DNA from: Paludibacterium paludis
GTDB lineage: Bacteria > Pseudomonadota > Gammaproteobacteria > Burkholderiales > Chromobacteriaceae
Length of the DNA: 64,000 bases
NCBI RefSeq assembly: GCF_018802605.1
Contig: NZ_CP069161.1
Coordinates: forward strand, 2,294,001 to 2,358,000
Direction of reading: 5' to 3'
Made by a program: the position numbers and the translations under genes. Shown here piece by piece: positions 36,670 to 46,535 of this stretch (positions are counted from its first letter, which is position 1; each line of letters begins with the position of its first letter). The notes below the pieces were generated by a model that was not told where the DNA came from, made no database searches, and worked only from the letters and a program-made list of their open reading frames with translations.

Positions 36670-37593
36670 TCAGTGAGCGACGCGCCCCAAGAGCAGATAC
36701 TCGACCAGCGCCTTTTGGGCATGCAGCCGGTTTTCCGCCTCGTCCCAGACCACGCTCTGGGGACCGTCGATCACGCCCGCGGACACCTCTTCTCCCCGGT
36801 GAGCCGGCAGACAGTGCATGAACAGGGCATCGGGCCTCGCTTGCGCCATCAGCGCTTCGTCGACCTCGAATCCGGCAAACGCGGCAAGGCGCACCTGGGT
36901 TTCGTCTTCGTAACCCATGCTCGTGAACACGTCGGTCGTCACCAGGTCCGCGCCTTTCACCGCCTCGGCCGGGTTGTGGCTCACTTCGAAGCAATCGCTA
37001 CCATACTGGCAGCCGTCGAGTATGGTCAATTCATAGCCCGGCGGCGTGGCGATTTTCAGCTTGAAGCCAAGGATGCGGGCCGCCTGCAGCCAGGTGCGGC
37101 TCATGTTGTTGCCGTCCCCGATCCACGCTACGGTCTTGCCTTCGATCGAACCGCGGTGTTCGATGAACGTCAGGATATCGGCCAGGATCTGGCACGGATG
37201 GTATTCGTTGGTCAGCCCATTGATCACAGGCACCCGCGAGCAGGCGGCGAACGTCTCGACCCGCGACTGCTCATAGCTGCGGATCATGATGATATCGCTC
37301 ATGCGCGAGATGACGCGCGAACTGTCCTCCACGGGTTCTCCGCGCCCCAACTGGGACGATTTACCGTCCAGAAACATGGCATGACCGCCCAGGTGGGTCA
37401 TCAGCGCCTCGAACGACACGCGGGTTCGGGTCGAGTGCTTCTCGAAAATCATGGCCATGACCTTGCCCGGCAGAGGCCGGTAGATTTCGCCGGAAACATG
37501 TCGTCGCTTCAGGATCTGGGCACGCTCGAAGATGTACTGGTACTCCTCGCGGGAGAGGTCGCTGAATTGCAAGTAATGTTTCACGTCCTTCAT
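36670..37593 (-). CDS. argF: Ornithine carbamoyltransferase
   Basis: 307 aa. Carbamoyl-phosphate site '[12 protein letters not shown]', second-substrate motifs '[14 protein letters not shown]' and '[13 protein letters not shown]'. It makes citrulline from ornithine and carbamoyl phosphate. Upstream (37669-37697) an AT-rich 'TGAATTTATAAAAATGC' resembles half of an ARG box, but the second half is poor, so ArgR control is unproven. argG follows on the same strand. Confidence 0.96.
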   Translation of the reverse strand: MKDVKHYLQFSDLSREEYQYIFERAQILKRRHVSGEIYRPLPGKVMAMIFEKHSTRTRVSFEALMTHLGGHAMFLDGKSSQLGRGEPVEDSSRVISRMSDIIMIRSYEQSRVETFAACSRVPVINGLTNEYHPCQILADILTFIEHRGSIEGKTVAWIGDGNNMSRTWLQAARILGFKLKIATPPGYELTILDGCQYGSDCFEVSHNPAEAVKGADLVTTDVFTSMGYEDETQVRLAAFAGFEVDEALMAQARPDALFMHCLPAHRGEEVSAGVIDGPQSVVWDEAENRLHAQKALVEYLLLGRVAH

Positions 37594-37786
37594 GATGGTC
37601 TACCTAACTTTCTTGGTCATGCCTGGGTTGAACCCGTCTCTGACGGGGGAAGTGGCCGAAATCCGGCCTGAATTTATAAAAATGCGACATAAATTTACTT
37701 TTACCCCAATTCGCAGCGCCTGACAAGGGGCGTTTCAAACGGCGGGCCTCCCTGCATACCGGACGCGGCAGGCGGCATGAGGTAAA

Positions 37787-39922
37787 ATGCGCGGCATGTT
37801 GACCGAAGCTGAAAAAGACGCGATCCGCGATCACTACCGGAGCATTGCCGACAACCTCCCCGGATTCCGCCCCCGCAACCCTCAGCGCCGCATGCTGGCG
37901 GAAGTGGCCAATGCCTTCTCCCGCAGCCAGGAGGCCACGGAAGGCGAAATCCCGGAACGCAATGGCGAGAGCATTGTCGTGATCGAAGGCCCGACCGGCG
38001 TTGGCAAGAGCCTTGCCTACCTGCTCGCCGGCGGCGTCATGGCCCGCTCGCGCGAGCGCAAGCTGGTGGTGACCAGCGCCACCGTCGCGCTGCAGGAGCA
38101 GCTGGTGAACCGCGACCTGCCGTTTGTCGTGGAGAAAAGCGGCTTGCCGCTGACGTTCGCGCTGGCCAAGGGCCGCGGCCGCTACCTGTGCCCCTACCGG
38201 CTGTACCAGCTGACGGCGGACAGCGCGCAGGGCGAGCTGATCGCCATGGATCCGGCGCTCGCCGCCTGGGACAGGAAACCCGAAGCGGCAGAACTGGAGG
38301 CGTTGCGCAAAATGGCCGACGCGTTCCATTACCGCTCCTGGAACGGCGACCGCGACGCCTGGGAAGAGACGATCGAGGACGGTCTGTGGCAACGGGTGAC
38401 CAACGATCGCCACGGCTGCCTGAAAGCCGGCTGCCCGAACCGTCCGGAGTGCCCGTTCTTCCTGGCGAGGGAAACCCTGGAAACCGTGGACGTGGTCGTC
38501 GCCAACCACGACCTGCTGCTCGCCGACGTGGCGATGGGCGGCGGCGTGATCCTGCCGGATCCCGCCAAGAGCTTTTACTGCATCGACGAGGCGCACCATC
38601 TGGCCAAGAAAGCCGTCAACCAGTTTTCCGCCGAACACTCGGCGAGCCAGGCGATGTTCTGGCTCGACAAGGTGGCCGGCACGGCAACGCGCGCCGAAGC
38701 GCTGCACGGCAAGACCCAGCTGACCACGGACGCGATCGACGCCGCGGGCGCGGCGATGGAGACCCTGTCCGAGTGGCTATGGCTTCTGGAAGGCGAAGAA
38801 GCGCTCGCCGCCTCCAGCGACAACCTGGAACCGGTCTGGCTGATCGAGGACGGCGTACTGCCGGAGCGTCTCGCCGCGCCGGCGGCCAACATGGCCATCG
38901 CGGCGCGCATGCTGTTCAAGCATCTCTCGTCGGTCGGCGATGCCCTGATGGAAATCCGCAAGGACAAGGGCGGCGAAGCGCTGATGATCGACAAGCTCGC
39001 GACGGATGTGGGGTTTCTCGCGGGACGGGCCGAGCAGATGATGGCCGTGTGGGACCTGTTCGAGAAAAACGTCGAAGAGAATGCGCCGCCGATCGCCAAA
39101 TGGATCGCCCGGCGCAGCGAGGGCAAGGGCGACTACCAGTTCTGCGCCTCGCCGGTCAGCGCGGCGGCGAGCCTTGCCGCCACACTCTGGCGCAGGGTAT
39201 CCGGCGCCCTGCTCACCTCGGCGACCTTGCGTTCGCTCGGCACCTTCGACCTGCTGCTCGGTCAGACCGGACTCAAATGGCTGCCGGACACCACCTGTCT
39301 TGCGCTGGATTCGCCATTCAATTTCTCCGAGCAGGGCGAACTTTATCTGCCTCCCCTGTTGGCGAGCCCCAAGGATCCGCCGTCCCATACACGCGAAATC
39401 GCCGAATGGCTGCCCCGTCTGATTCATGAGAACGAGGCGGTCGGCACCCTCGTTCTGTTCTCGTCGCGCAAACAGATGCAGGACGTCGCTGCCCTGTTGC
39501 CCGAGAGCCTGCGCGGAAAGCTGCTCATCCAGGGAGACATCCCCAAAAGCCTGCTGCTGGAGCGTCACCACGCGCAACTGGCCGGCGGCGCGGCAAGCGT
39601 CATTTTCGGGCTGGACTCGTTCGCCGAAGGGATGGACCTGCCCGGCGAGAGCTGTGTTCACGTGATCATCGCCAAACTGCCGTTCGCCATGCCGGACGAC
39701 CCGGTGGACAAGACGCTGTCGCGCTGGATAGAGAAGCGCGGCGGCAATCCGTTCGTCGAGTTGACCGTGCCGGAAGCCTCGATCAAGCTGATCCAGGCCG
39801 TCGGCCGCCTGATCCGGACGGAAACCGATTACGGCCGTGTCACCATTCTCGACAACCGCATTTCAAAGCAAAGTTACGGTAAAAAACTGCTCGCGGCGCT
39901 GCCTCCGTTCAAGCGGCTGTGA
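37787..39922 (+). CDS. dinG: ATP-dependent DNA helicase DinG
   Basis: 711 aa, XPD-like superfamily 2 helicase. Walker A is 'EGPTGVGKSLAYLL' and the DEAH box is 'CIDEAHHLAKK'. The iron-sulfur cluster cysteines are in 'RYLCPYRL' and 'CLKAGCPNRPECPFF'. The late motif 'QAVGRLIRTETDYG' is motif VI. It unwinds DNA with 5'-3' polarity and resolves R-loops and replication-transcription conflicts. dinG is a damage-inducible gene in E. coli; I see no LexA box here. An ATG at 37796 is an alternative start. Confidence 0.95.
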   Translation: MRGMLTEAEKDAIRDHYRSIADNLPGFRPRNPQRRMLAEVANAFSRSQEATEGEIPERNGESIVVIEGPTGVGKSLAYLLAGGVMARSRERKLVVTSATVALQEQLVNRDLPFVVEKSGLPLTFALAKGRGRYLCPYRLYQLTADSAQGELIAMDPALAAWDRKPEAAELEALRKMADAFHYRSWNGDRDAWEETIEDGLWQRVTNDRHGCLKAGCPNRPECPFFLARETLETVDVVVANHDLLLADVAMGGGVILPDPAKSFYCIDEAHHLAKKAVNQFSAEHSASQAMFWLDKVAGTATRAEALHGKTQLTTDAIDAAGAAMETLSEWLWLLEGEEALAASSDNLEPVWLIEDGVLPERLAAPAANMAIAARMLFKHLSSVGDALMEIRKDKGGEALMIDKLATDVGFLAGRAEQMMAVWDLFEKNVEENAPPIAKWIARRSEGKGDYQFCASPVSAAASLAATLWRRVSGALLTSATLRSLGTFDLLLGQTGLKWLPDTTCLALDSPFNFSEQGELYLPPLLASPKDPPSHTREIAEWLPRLIHENEAVGTLVLFSSRKQMQDVAALLPESLRGKLLIQGDIPKSLLLERHHAQLAGGAASVIFGLDSFAEGMDLPGESCVHVIIAKLPFAMPDDPVDKTLSRWIEKRGGNPFVELTVPEASIKLIQAVGRLIRTETDYGRVTILDNRISKQSYGKKLLAALPPFKRL

Positions 39923-40061
39923 AAATGATGCTAAAATGGGAATCTGGGACCCGTCTGGAGCGACGCTTGCTCCTTGCTGTGAAGCCGCATGGCGTTTCGA
40001 CGCCCCGGGTCATAAAAAAATCGAGACTGCATCAAAAAGAGAATACGCCCGGTTAACCACC

Positions 40062-40376
40062 ATGATCTGCAATCCCTATGAAATCGTAATCCAGGGTCTG
40101 ACCAGCGAGGGCCGCACATTCCGGCCAAGCGACTGGGCGGAACGCCTGTCCGGCATCCTCTCATCGTTCGGCTGCGACCAGAAACTCGCCTACCATGAGT
40201 TCGTGCGCCCCATGCTGCTCGACGGCGTGCGCTGTGTCGCCGTCGACAAGAAGCTCGAGAAGATCAACCCCGCCGTATATCAGTTCCTGCTCGACTTCGC
40301 CCATGACAACGATCTTCGCGTCGTCGACTGCCGCACCCTGCTTGACGAAGTGTATCCCAACAAATTCCTCGCCTGA
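40062..40376 (+). CDS. DUF3579 protein
   Basis: 104 aa. The sequence 'ICNPYEIVIQGLTSEGRTFRPSDWAERL' (opening, in part) and 'YHEFVRPMLLDGVRCVAVDKKLE' are typical of DUF3579, a small cytosolic family found mostly in betaproteobacteria; function unknown. It lies 139 nt after dinG and is likely expressed on its own. Confidence 0.85.
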   Translation: MICNPYEIVIQGLTSEGRTFRPSDWAERLSGILSSFGCDQKLAYHEFVRPMLLDGVRCVAVDKKLEKINPAVYQFLLDFAHDNDLRVVDCRTLLDEVYPNKFLA

Positions 40377-40693
40377 CCCCGCACCACGCCTCGCCTGGCC
40401 GGCCGCCCCGCGGTCCGGACCACGGCATACGGCATTTCGGCAACACCCTGTGCCACACCTGTTGTATTTAGCACCATTTCAATACTAACAATTTAGCCCT
40501 CACGGACCGGATTCGGCATTGTCGCAACACTTTTTGTCGGACAGACCAAAAAAGCAACGCAAAAGATGACACCATCGTTTATTTTTGTCATATCAGTAAT
40601 ATTTCAGTAACGTTGTTCCGCGATACTTCGCCCAAGCCCTGAGCGGGATATCCCGAGCAGGCTCCGCATCCTGACACAGAAGACCCTGGAGCT
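40377..40693. other. Intergenic region upstream of the porin
   Basis: 317 nt. The last ~200 nt are AT-rich and carry a plausible porin promoter (40585-40613). The first ~60 nt are GC-rich without a clear terminator. A long 5' leader (about 75 nt) follows the putative start point, as is usual for porin genes controlled by small RNAs, but I cannot identify one here. Confidence 0.5.
40585..40613 (+). promoter_or_regulatory. Candidate sigma-70 promoter of the porin gene
   Basis: -35 TTGTCA (40585-40590), 17-nt spacer, -10 TAACGT (40608-40613). The -35 is a good match, the -10 moderate. It is about 80 nt before the porin ATG. Confidence 0.35.
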
Positions 40694-41854
40694 ATGATGA
40701 AGAAAAAACTGATCGCCGTTGCCCTAACCGCCGGTTTCACCGCCCCCGCCGCCATGGCTGACGTTACCCTGTACGGTTTCCTGCAAGGTGGTGTCGAATC
40801 CGTGAAGGCGACGGGCGCCGCCGCCAACGGCGGTAACGAATACGCCTCCCGCACCCGCGTATCCGACCAGAACTCCCGCCTGGGCTTCAAGGGCACCGAA
40901 GACCTGGGCAATGGCACCAAGGCCATCTGGCAGATCGAATCCAGCCTGCGCAACTTCGAGCAGGGCGGCGTCAACGATGTCAACCAATCCGCCACGTTCG
41001 GCACCCGCAACACCTTCGTGGGCCTGGACAACGCCGAGCTTGGCACCCTGCGCCTCGGCCAGTACGACTCCGCCTACAAGGTCTTCACCAGCAAGGCCGC
41101 CGACAACCTGATGGGCGACACCACCGCCGATACCCACGGTTCGAGCTCCATCGCCGGCCGCGGCGAAGCACGCCTGAAGAACAGCGTGCACTACACCACC
41201 CCGAACTGGAACGGCTTCCAAGCCGGCGTCTCCTACGGTGTCGATGAAGACCGCGCCGCCGACGCCAACGACGCTAGCCGCAAGACCAAGCGCGACCGCT
41301 GGTCCCTGGGCGCGGCCTACACTCTGGGCACCCTGGTGATCGCCGCCGGCTATGACCGCCAGGCCGACTCGGCCGGGTATGGCGGCTCGACCAAAACCAA
41401 CGGCAAGAAAACCGCCTACTGGCAACTCGCCTCCTCCTACAAGTTCGATTTCGGCACCACCATCGCCGCGTCTTACGAAAAAGGCTCCTACGGCAACACG
41501 GCCGGCTCCGACCTCAAGCAATCCGGCTACACCGTCGCTGTCAGCCAGGATATCGGCGCGGCTGTCGTCGGCCTGTCCTACAACAAGCTGGGTAATCTGA
41601 GCAACGCCGCCAACCCGAACGACTACGCGGCGAAACAGTGGGTACTGGGCGCGCGCTACAACCTGTCCAAGTCGACCTCGCTGTACGGCTACTACACCCA
41701 GATCAAGAACAACGCGGCCGCCAAGGTCAACTTCGCCAACAACCCGTTGGTCGTAAAGGCCGCCGCACCGAACTCGGATGGCTCCTTCAACAACAACCTG
41801 AGCGCCGGCAACAAGCTGACCGCCATCGGCGCCGGCCTGAAGATCGCGTTCTGA
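40694..41854 (+). CDS. Gram-negative porin (trimeric, 16-strand type)
   Basis: 386 aa. Signal peptide (residues 1-22, cut after 'AMA'). The mature start 'DVTLYGFLQGGVES' and 'SRLGFKGTEDLGNGTKAIWQIE' are the hallmark of Neisseria/Burkholderia general porins. The protein ends in Phe ('GLKIAF'), the outer-membrane insertion signal. Repeated beta strands with aromatic girdles fill the body. It forms a passive channel for small hydrophilic solutes. Strong codon bias and a strong terminator directly behind suggest high expression. Confidence 0.95.
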   Translation: MMKKKLIAVALTAGFTAPAAMADVTLYGFLQGGVESVKATGAAANGGNEYASRTRVSDQNSRLGFKGTEDLGNGTKAIWQIESSLRNFEQGGVNDVNQSATFGTRNTFVGLDNAELGTLRLGQYDSAYKVFTSKAADNLMGDTTADTHGSSSIAGRGEARLKNSVHYTTPNWNGFQAGVSYGVDEDRAADANDASRKTKRDRWSLGAAYTLGTLVIAAGYDRQADSAGYGGSTKTNGKKTAYWQLASSYKFDFGTTIAASYEKGSYGNTAGSDLKQSGYTVAVSQDIGAAVVGLSYNKLGNLSNAANPNDYAAKQWVLGARYNLSKSTSLYGYYTQIKNNAAAKVNFANNPLVVKAAAPNSDGSFNNNLSAGNKLTAIGAGLKIAF

Positions 41855-41884
41855 TCCTGTTTCGAACAAACGTCAGTTAGCCTG

Positions 41885-41914
41885 CGGGCGGTCCTTCGGG
41901 GCCGCCCGTTTTTT
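41885..41914 (+). terminator. Porin terminator
   Basis: CGGGCGG (41885-41891) and CCGCCCG (41902-41908) form the stem, followed by six T. A strong rho-independent terminator 30 nt after the porin stop. Confidence 0.85.
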
Positions 41915-41977
41915 ATTTCCCGCCAGATTTGATAAACTGAACCATTGCACACACTGGCAGAAACAATAATCACTCGT

Positions 41978-42775
41978 ATGGCCATCCACATCAAAACACC
42001 GGAAGACATCGAAAAGATGCGCATCGCCGGGCGCCTCGCCTCCGAGGTGCTCGATTACATCACGCCGTTCATCAAACCCGGCGTCACCACCGAAGAGCTC
42101 GACAGGCTGTGCCACGACTACATGGTCAACGTGCAGGGCACCATCCCCGCGCCGCTGAACTATGCGCCGGATGGCCACAACCCGTACCCGAAATCGGTTT
42201 GCACCTCGATCAACAACGTGATCTGCCACGGCATTCCCAACGAGAAACCGCTCAAGAACGGCGACATGCTCAATATCGATGTGACGGTCATCAAGGATGG
42301 CTATCACGGCGACACGAGCCGCATGTTCTTTTCCGGGGATGTCAGCCCGCACGCCCGGCGCCTCGCCAAGATCACCTACGAATGCATGTGGCTCGGCATC
42401 GAGAAGGTCAAGCCCGGCGCCTGCCTCGGTGACATCGGCTACGTGATCCAGCAGCATGCGGAAAACTCGGGGTACAGCGTCGTTCAGGAATTCTGCGGCC
42501 ACGGCATCGGCAAGAAGTTTCATGAAGAGCCTCAAGTGCTGCACTACGGCCGCCCCGGCACCGGCCCCAAACTGGAGCCCGGCATGATTTTCACGATCGA
42601 GCCGATGATCAACCAGGGCAAGCGCCACCTGAAAATCATGAGCGATGGCTGGACCGTCGTGACCAAGGACCGCAGCCTGTCCGCCCAGTGGGAGCACACC
42701 GTGCTCGTCACGGAAACCGGCTACGAAATCCTCACGCAGTCGGCCGGCACCCCGGCCAAGCCGCAAATCAGGTAA
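41978..42775 (+). CDS. map: Methionine aminopeptidase, type I
   Basis: 265 aa. It removes the N-terminal Met from nascent proteins. The five metal ligands are visible in order: Asp in 'MLNIDVTVIKDG', Asp in 'YHGDTSRMF', His in 'FCGHGIGKKFHEEP', Glu in 'FTIEPMIN' and Glu in 'SAQWEHTVLVTE'. 'HGIP' gives the substrate-pocket His. The start at 41978 gives the usual opening 'IHIKTPEDIEKMRIAGRLAS'. It is not beside rpsB/tsf or secY as in some genomes; its 3' neighbour is the convergent kinase gene. Confidence 0.96.
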   Translation: MAIHIKTPEDIEKMRIAGRLASEVLDYITPFIKPGVTTEELDRLCHDYMVNVQGTIPAPLNYAPDGHNPYPKSVCTSINNVICHGIPNEKPLKNGDMLNIDVTVIKDGYHGDTSRMFFSGDVSPHARRLAKITYECMWLGIEKVKPGACLGDIGYVIQQHAENSGYSVVQEFCGHGIGKKFHEEPQVLHYGRPGTGPKLEPGMIFTIEPMINQGKRHLKIMSDGWTVVTKDRSLSAQWEHTVLVTETGYEILTQSAGTPAKPQIR

Positions 42776-42823
42776 GAAAATCAATCAAGCGGGGGCGCCT
42801 GCCGCGTCACCGCTTTCACACCT

Positions 42824-44176
42824 TCAAGCGTCCAGCCCCTCCCATGCGGGAAAGCGCGCGCGGTACTTGCCGAGCTCGCTGACAATCTCGTCGCAACCGG
42901 CCTTGCCACCGGCCAGCCGCAGCACATCACGTATCACTTCCGCATCAGCGCCACCATACAGCAACTTCGCGAGCCTTGAGACGCGATCGGGATCCTTGGG
43001 GTTTCTCATGATATGTTCGACATCGCCAATGAATTTCGCAGACGGGCGCGCTTCATTGAACATTCGCTGCAACTCCAGGATGATTAGATACTCCGGTTCG
43101 TGGTTATTAATCATCGAAATGAGATTCTCCAGAATCAGATTCTGGTTCGAACGATAATGAAGGGATACGATTCTTCGCATCAGTTGTTTCATCTGACTTG
43201 CATTGTCTTGATCGGCCGTTTCGCACTCGGCGTGGGCCAGACCAAAATCAATAATTGTCACCTTGCCGGAAGGCCCGATCAGGATATTCGCATCGTGCAA
43301 GTCATTATGAGCGATATTTTTCGCGCTCAGATACTGCAAACCTTTGGCCACTTGCCACAAGATGGCGAGATCTTCCCAGAGGCTGAACCCCGATCGTCGA
43401 GTCTCATTTTCCATCAGGGTTCGCACAAACTCCGCGAGCGCCTCGCCACCACAAGACTCACCGGAAATCCCCGATTGGCTCTCGCCGGCCCCGGGCAAAG
43501 ACTCCGCCAATGATCGACCCTCGCATTTGAACAGCGGCAGAAGTCGTGGCACCTCATCGAAGTTGCAGCCTTTCTGCATCAGAAAATCCAGAAAATCGCG
43601 CAAACCGACGGGGTCGCCGACATCGGGCAGCGCCATGCCGGCGTCTTTAAGTTCCCTCCACTCGTCCAGGACACGTTCATCCTCCCAATCCAGCATAAAG
43701 CGATTCAGGTCGAGGTTGCGCTCTGTTAAACCCCGGATCAGCAGCTCGTAAGGCCGACGCAGAGTGAATGTGTAATACGGGATGCCGGAATATTGCAGGG
43801 GCAGAGAAGTCGCGTCGTCCGACACCGGCAGCGGGAACAGGCGGTTGACATGAGCATTATCCAGCCCCGAAAGAATCGAGCGCTCGCCATCAAGAGTTCC
43901 ATCGTCGAGCAACCGTTTCACCACGATCATGGGCCCTGCGCCGATCAGGGATACGGAAGGATTGCTCCGATCAAAAAACGCTTCCGGCCGTACCGAAGTC
44001 AGAAACGGAGACAAATGGTAACGGGCCGTCACCCGCCCGAACGACCCCTGTCCGATCGCCACCTCGCAATTGCGCGCGCCATCGACTTCCGTTGTAAAAT
44101 TAGTCGGCCCGGACTGCGCTTCATTTATCGGCGCCGGGCGTTGCGCCGCGCCGCATGTTCTGCCAATTTCATTCAT
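42824..44176 (-). CDS. Eukaryotic-like protein kinase with large insert, possible effector
   Basis: 450 aa from the ATG at 44176, chosen because AGGGGAGG stands 6 nt before it; the frame stays open to a TTG at 44284. The kinase core is intact: Gly-rich loop 'IGQGSFGRV' (41-49), VVK Lys87, alpha-C Glu98 in 'DGERSIL', catalytic loop 'HNDLHDAN' (290-297, Asp292) and 'DFG' (310-312). About 200 residues separate Lys87 from the catalytic loop, roughly twice the usual, implying an insert in the N-lobe/hinge. A ~130-residue helical tail follows. No membrane helix, PASTA domain or signal peptide. Base composition is AT-richer than neighbours. The form resembles secreted effector kinases more than housekeeping PknB. 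Target unknown. Confidence 0.82.
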   Translation of the reverse strand: MNEIGRTCGAAQRPAPINEAQSGPTNFTTEVDGARNCEVAIGQGSFGRVTARYHLSPFLTSVRPEAFFDRSNPSVSLIGAGPMIVVKRLLDDGTLDGERSILSGLDNAHVNRLFPLPVSDDATSLPLQYSGIPYYTFTLRRPYELLIRGLTERNLDLNRFMLDWEDERVLDEWRELKDAGMALPDVGDPVGLRDFLDFLMQKGCNFDEVPRLLPLFKCEGRSLAESLPGAGESQSGISGESCGGEALAEFVRTLMENETRRSGFSLWEDLAILWQVAKGLQYLSAKNIAHNDLHDANILIGPSGKVTIIDFGLAHAECETADQDNASQMKQLMRRIVSLHYRSNQNLILENLISMINNHEPEYLIILELQRMFNEARPSAKFIGDVEHIMRNPKDPDRVSRLAKLLYGGADAEVIRDVLRLAGGKAGCDEIVSELGKYRARFPAWEGLDA

Positions 44177-44455
44177 GGCCTGCCTCCCCTTTTCCACAAC
44201 ATCATCAGCCACCGACCAAGCGGCATGCATCGCGTCGCGAAACAAATCAGTCAATAATGAAGGCAGGCTATATGACCGGATCAAAACCGGCTTTCAGTTT
44301 TCATTCACGCAACCGACGGGCAACGTTTCGGCGCGAATGCAAGGCAATGGCGTCACGCGCGGCGTATACCATACTATGTACGGCATTCGAGCCTCCCGAT
44401 GCTTACCTCGGGTATAACCACTTCATCCGCCGGATGCACTCATAAGGACCGTTGC

Positions 44456-45553
44456 ATGCGCAAACTTCGCGTAGGCTTGATTTTTGGCGGGCGTTCCGCC
44501 GAACATGAAGTTTCTCTCCAATCCGCAAGAAATATCATCCAGGCCATCGACCCTGAGCGCTTCGACCTTTCTCTGATCGGAATCGACAAACAGGGAAACT
44601 GGCATATTGCCGACGCACGCCATTTCCTGTTGAATCCCCACGACCCCTCGTCCATCGCGTTGCTGACCACCGAGCAGGGTGTGGCACTCATTCCCGGCGA
44701 GACATCGCGCCAGGTCATCCATTCCGATTCGGCCAGGCCCTTGAGCCAACTGGATGTCGTCTTCCCAATTGTGCATGGCACGTGTGGCGAAGACGGCTCG
44801 CTGCAGGGACTGCTACGCATGACAAATCTGCCTTTTGTCGGAAGCGGCGTACTAAGTTCGGCCGTCTGCATGGACAAGGATGTCGCCAAACGCTTGCTGC
44901 GTGACGCGGGCCTCGCCGTCGCTCCGTTCGTGACGCTGACGCGAGCCAATCGGAACCGACCCGATTATGCCAGCCTGCAGGAAACCCTCGGACTGCCCAT
45001 GTTCGTCAAGCCGGCCAATCAAGGCTCGTCGGTGGGGGTCAGCAAAGTCCATGACCGGGAGGAATTTGAACAGGCCATCGAAACGGCGTTTCGGTTTGAC
45101 CACAAAATCATTATTGAAAAGGCCATCCCCGGTCGGGAAATCGAATGCGCGGTATTGGGGAGTCATACGCCTGAAGCCAGCGTATGCGGAGAAGTCGTGC
45201 TCCTCGATGATTTTTACTCTTACCAGACCAAATACATCAGCGAAACGGGCGCGCGCATTCAAGTGCCAGCGGAGCTTCCGGAGACGGTTCACCAACACAT
45301 CAGAGACATCGCCATCCGTGCGTTCACCGCTCTTGAATGCCACGGCATGGCTCGGGTCGATGTCTTTCTGACACCGGAAGGAGAGGTCATCATCAACGAA
45401 CTCAACACACTTCCAGGATTCACAAATATCAGCATGTATCCCAAACTCTGGGAAGCGAGCGGCCTCAGTTACCGGGACCTGATCAGCAGACTGCTTGAAC
45501 TCGCCATCGAAAGGCATCGGCAGGAGCAATTGCTGGAACGCTCGATCAGTTGA
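44456..45553 (+). CDS. ddlA: D-alanine--D-alanine ligase, DdlA type
   Basis: 365 aa from the ATG at 44456, with AAGGA ahead. ATP-grasp ligase making the D-Ala-D-Ala dipeptide of peptidoglycan. Visible motifs: '[15 protein letters not shown]', '[16 protein letters not shown]', '[16 protein letters not shown]', '[10 protein letters not shown]' and '[19 protein letters not shown]', in part. Length and residues follow enterobacterial DdlA closely rather than the ~305-aa DdlB of the dcw cluster. It is therefore probably a second, acquired ligase. The flanking DNA and the divergent kinase gene are also AT-richer than average. Confidence 0.94.
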   Translation: MRKLRVGLIFGGRSAEHEVSLQSARNIIQAIDPERFDLSLIGIDKQGNWHIADARHFLLNPHDPSSIALLTTEQGVALIPGETSRQVIHSDSARPLSQLDVVFPIVHGTCGEDGSLQGLLRMTNLPFVGSGVLSSAVCMDKDVAKRLLRDAGLAVAPFVTLTRANRNRPDYASLQETLGLPMFVKPANQGSSVGVSKVHDREEFEQAIETAFRFDHKIIIEKAIPGREIECAVLGSHTPEASVCGEVVLLDDFYSYQTKYISETGARIQVPAELPETVHQHIRDIAIRAFTALECHGMARVDVFLTPEGEVIINELNTLPGFTNISMYPKLWEASGLSYRDLISRLLELAIERHRQEQLLERSIS

Positions 45554-45677
45554 ACCGCCCCCCGCGTCACGGGCAACACTCGGTAACACTCTGCCCGTCG
45601 CTTTGCACGGGCTGCTTGCGCCGCTTATCATCTCTTTCTAGACTGAAGATAACCCGTTTTACGCAAAGGTCACGGCC

Positions 45678-46535
45678 ATGGCCCTCACCATCGACAGCAC
45701 CAGCTCGCTACAGGCGCAGCACCAGGTCGGCCAGACCGACCAGGCACGCAAAAAGACCCTCGCCAGGCTCTCGTCGGGGCTCGCCAACAACAGCGCGGCG
45801 GACAATGCCGCCGCCGTGGCCATCGCGCAAGGCATGTCCAGCCAGATCACCGGCAACAATCAGGCGATGAGAAACGCCAACGACGGGATATCGATGCTGC
45901 AAACGGCGGACGGAGCACTGGGCCAGCTGCAACAGAACAACTCGCGGATCGAGGAACTGGCCTTGCAGGCCAGCAACGGGATACTGACGGACAGCAACCG
46001 TCAGGCACTGCAAAAAGAAGTCGACCAGTTGACGCAAGCCAATTCGCAGATCGTCCAGACCACCCAGTTCAACGGCACGCCATTGCTGTCGGGCAGCAAC
46101 CCGACCACCTTTCAGGTCGGAGCCGACGGCACCTCGGACAATCAGGTCGCCGTCAGTGGCGCCAACCTCGCCGCCGCACCGGCAAGCGGCGGGCTCAACG
46201 GTTACAATGCCAACCTGTCGGCCACCGGCACTATCGATATCTCCACCCAGGCCAGCGCTTTGAACGCATTGGGCCAGACCCGCCAGGACCGCAGCACGCT
46301 GACCCAGGCCCAGAGCCAGTTCGGCGCCGCGCAAAACCGCTTCACGGCGGTATACGACACACTATCGAACACCACGATCAATGAGCAGGCGTCGCTTAGC
46401 CGGATGAACGACACCGACTACGCGTCGGCCACCTCCGAATTGACGCGCCAGAGCATTCTCGCGCAATCCGGCGTCGCGGCGCTCGGGCAGGCGAACATCA
46501 GTCAGAGCAGCGCGCTGTCGCTGCTCAAGGGATAG
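45678..46535 (+). CDS. Flagellin
   Basis: 285 aa, a short flagellin. N-terminal D0/D1 domain has 'LARLSSGLANNSAADNAAAVAIAQGM' and 'RNANDGISMLQTADGALGQL' (in part). The C-terminal D0/D1 is 'LSRMNDTDYASATSELTRQSILAQSG' ending 'SALSLLKG'. The middle D2 region is only ~60 residues. It forms the flagellar filament. It stands alone: no fliD, fliS or other flagellar gene is adjacent. It may be a minor or alternative flagellin. Its 3' end overlaps the hydrolase gene by 11 nt. Confidence 0.92.
   Translation: MALTIDSTSSLQAQHQVGQTDQARKKTLARLSSGLANNSAADNAAAVAIAQGMSSQITGNNQAMRNANDGISMLQTADGALGQLQQNNSRIEELALQASNGILTDSNRQALQKEVDQLTQANSQIVQTTQFNGTPLLSGSNPTTFQVGADGTSDNQVAVSGANLAAAPASGGLNGYNANLSATGTIDISTQASALNALGQTRQDRSTLTQAQSQFGAAQNRFTAVYDTLSNTTINEQASLSRMNDTDYASATSELTRQSILAQSGVAALGQANISQSSALSLLKG

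Noticed and set aside
37669-37697. Possible ARG box before argF
   Set aside because: Only the left half (TGAAT plus AT-rich centre) fits; the right half lacks the expected ATTCA, so I did not list it as a site.
45554-45677. Sigma-54 or sigma-28 promoter before the flagellin gene
   Set aside because: The TTGCACG...CTTGC stretch has a spacer too long for sigma-54, and no full TAAA-N15-GCCGATAA could be placed.
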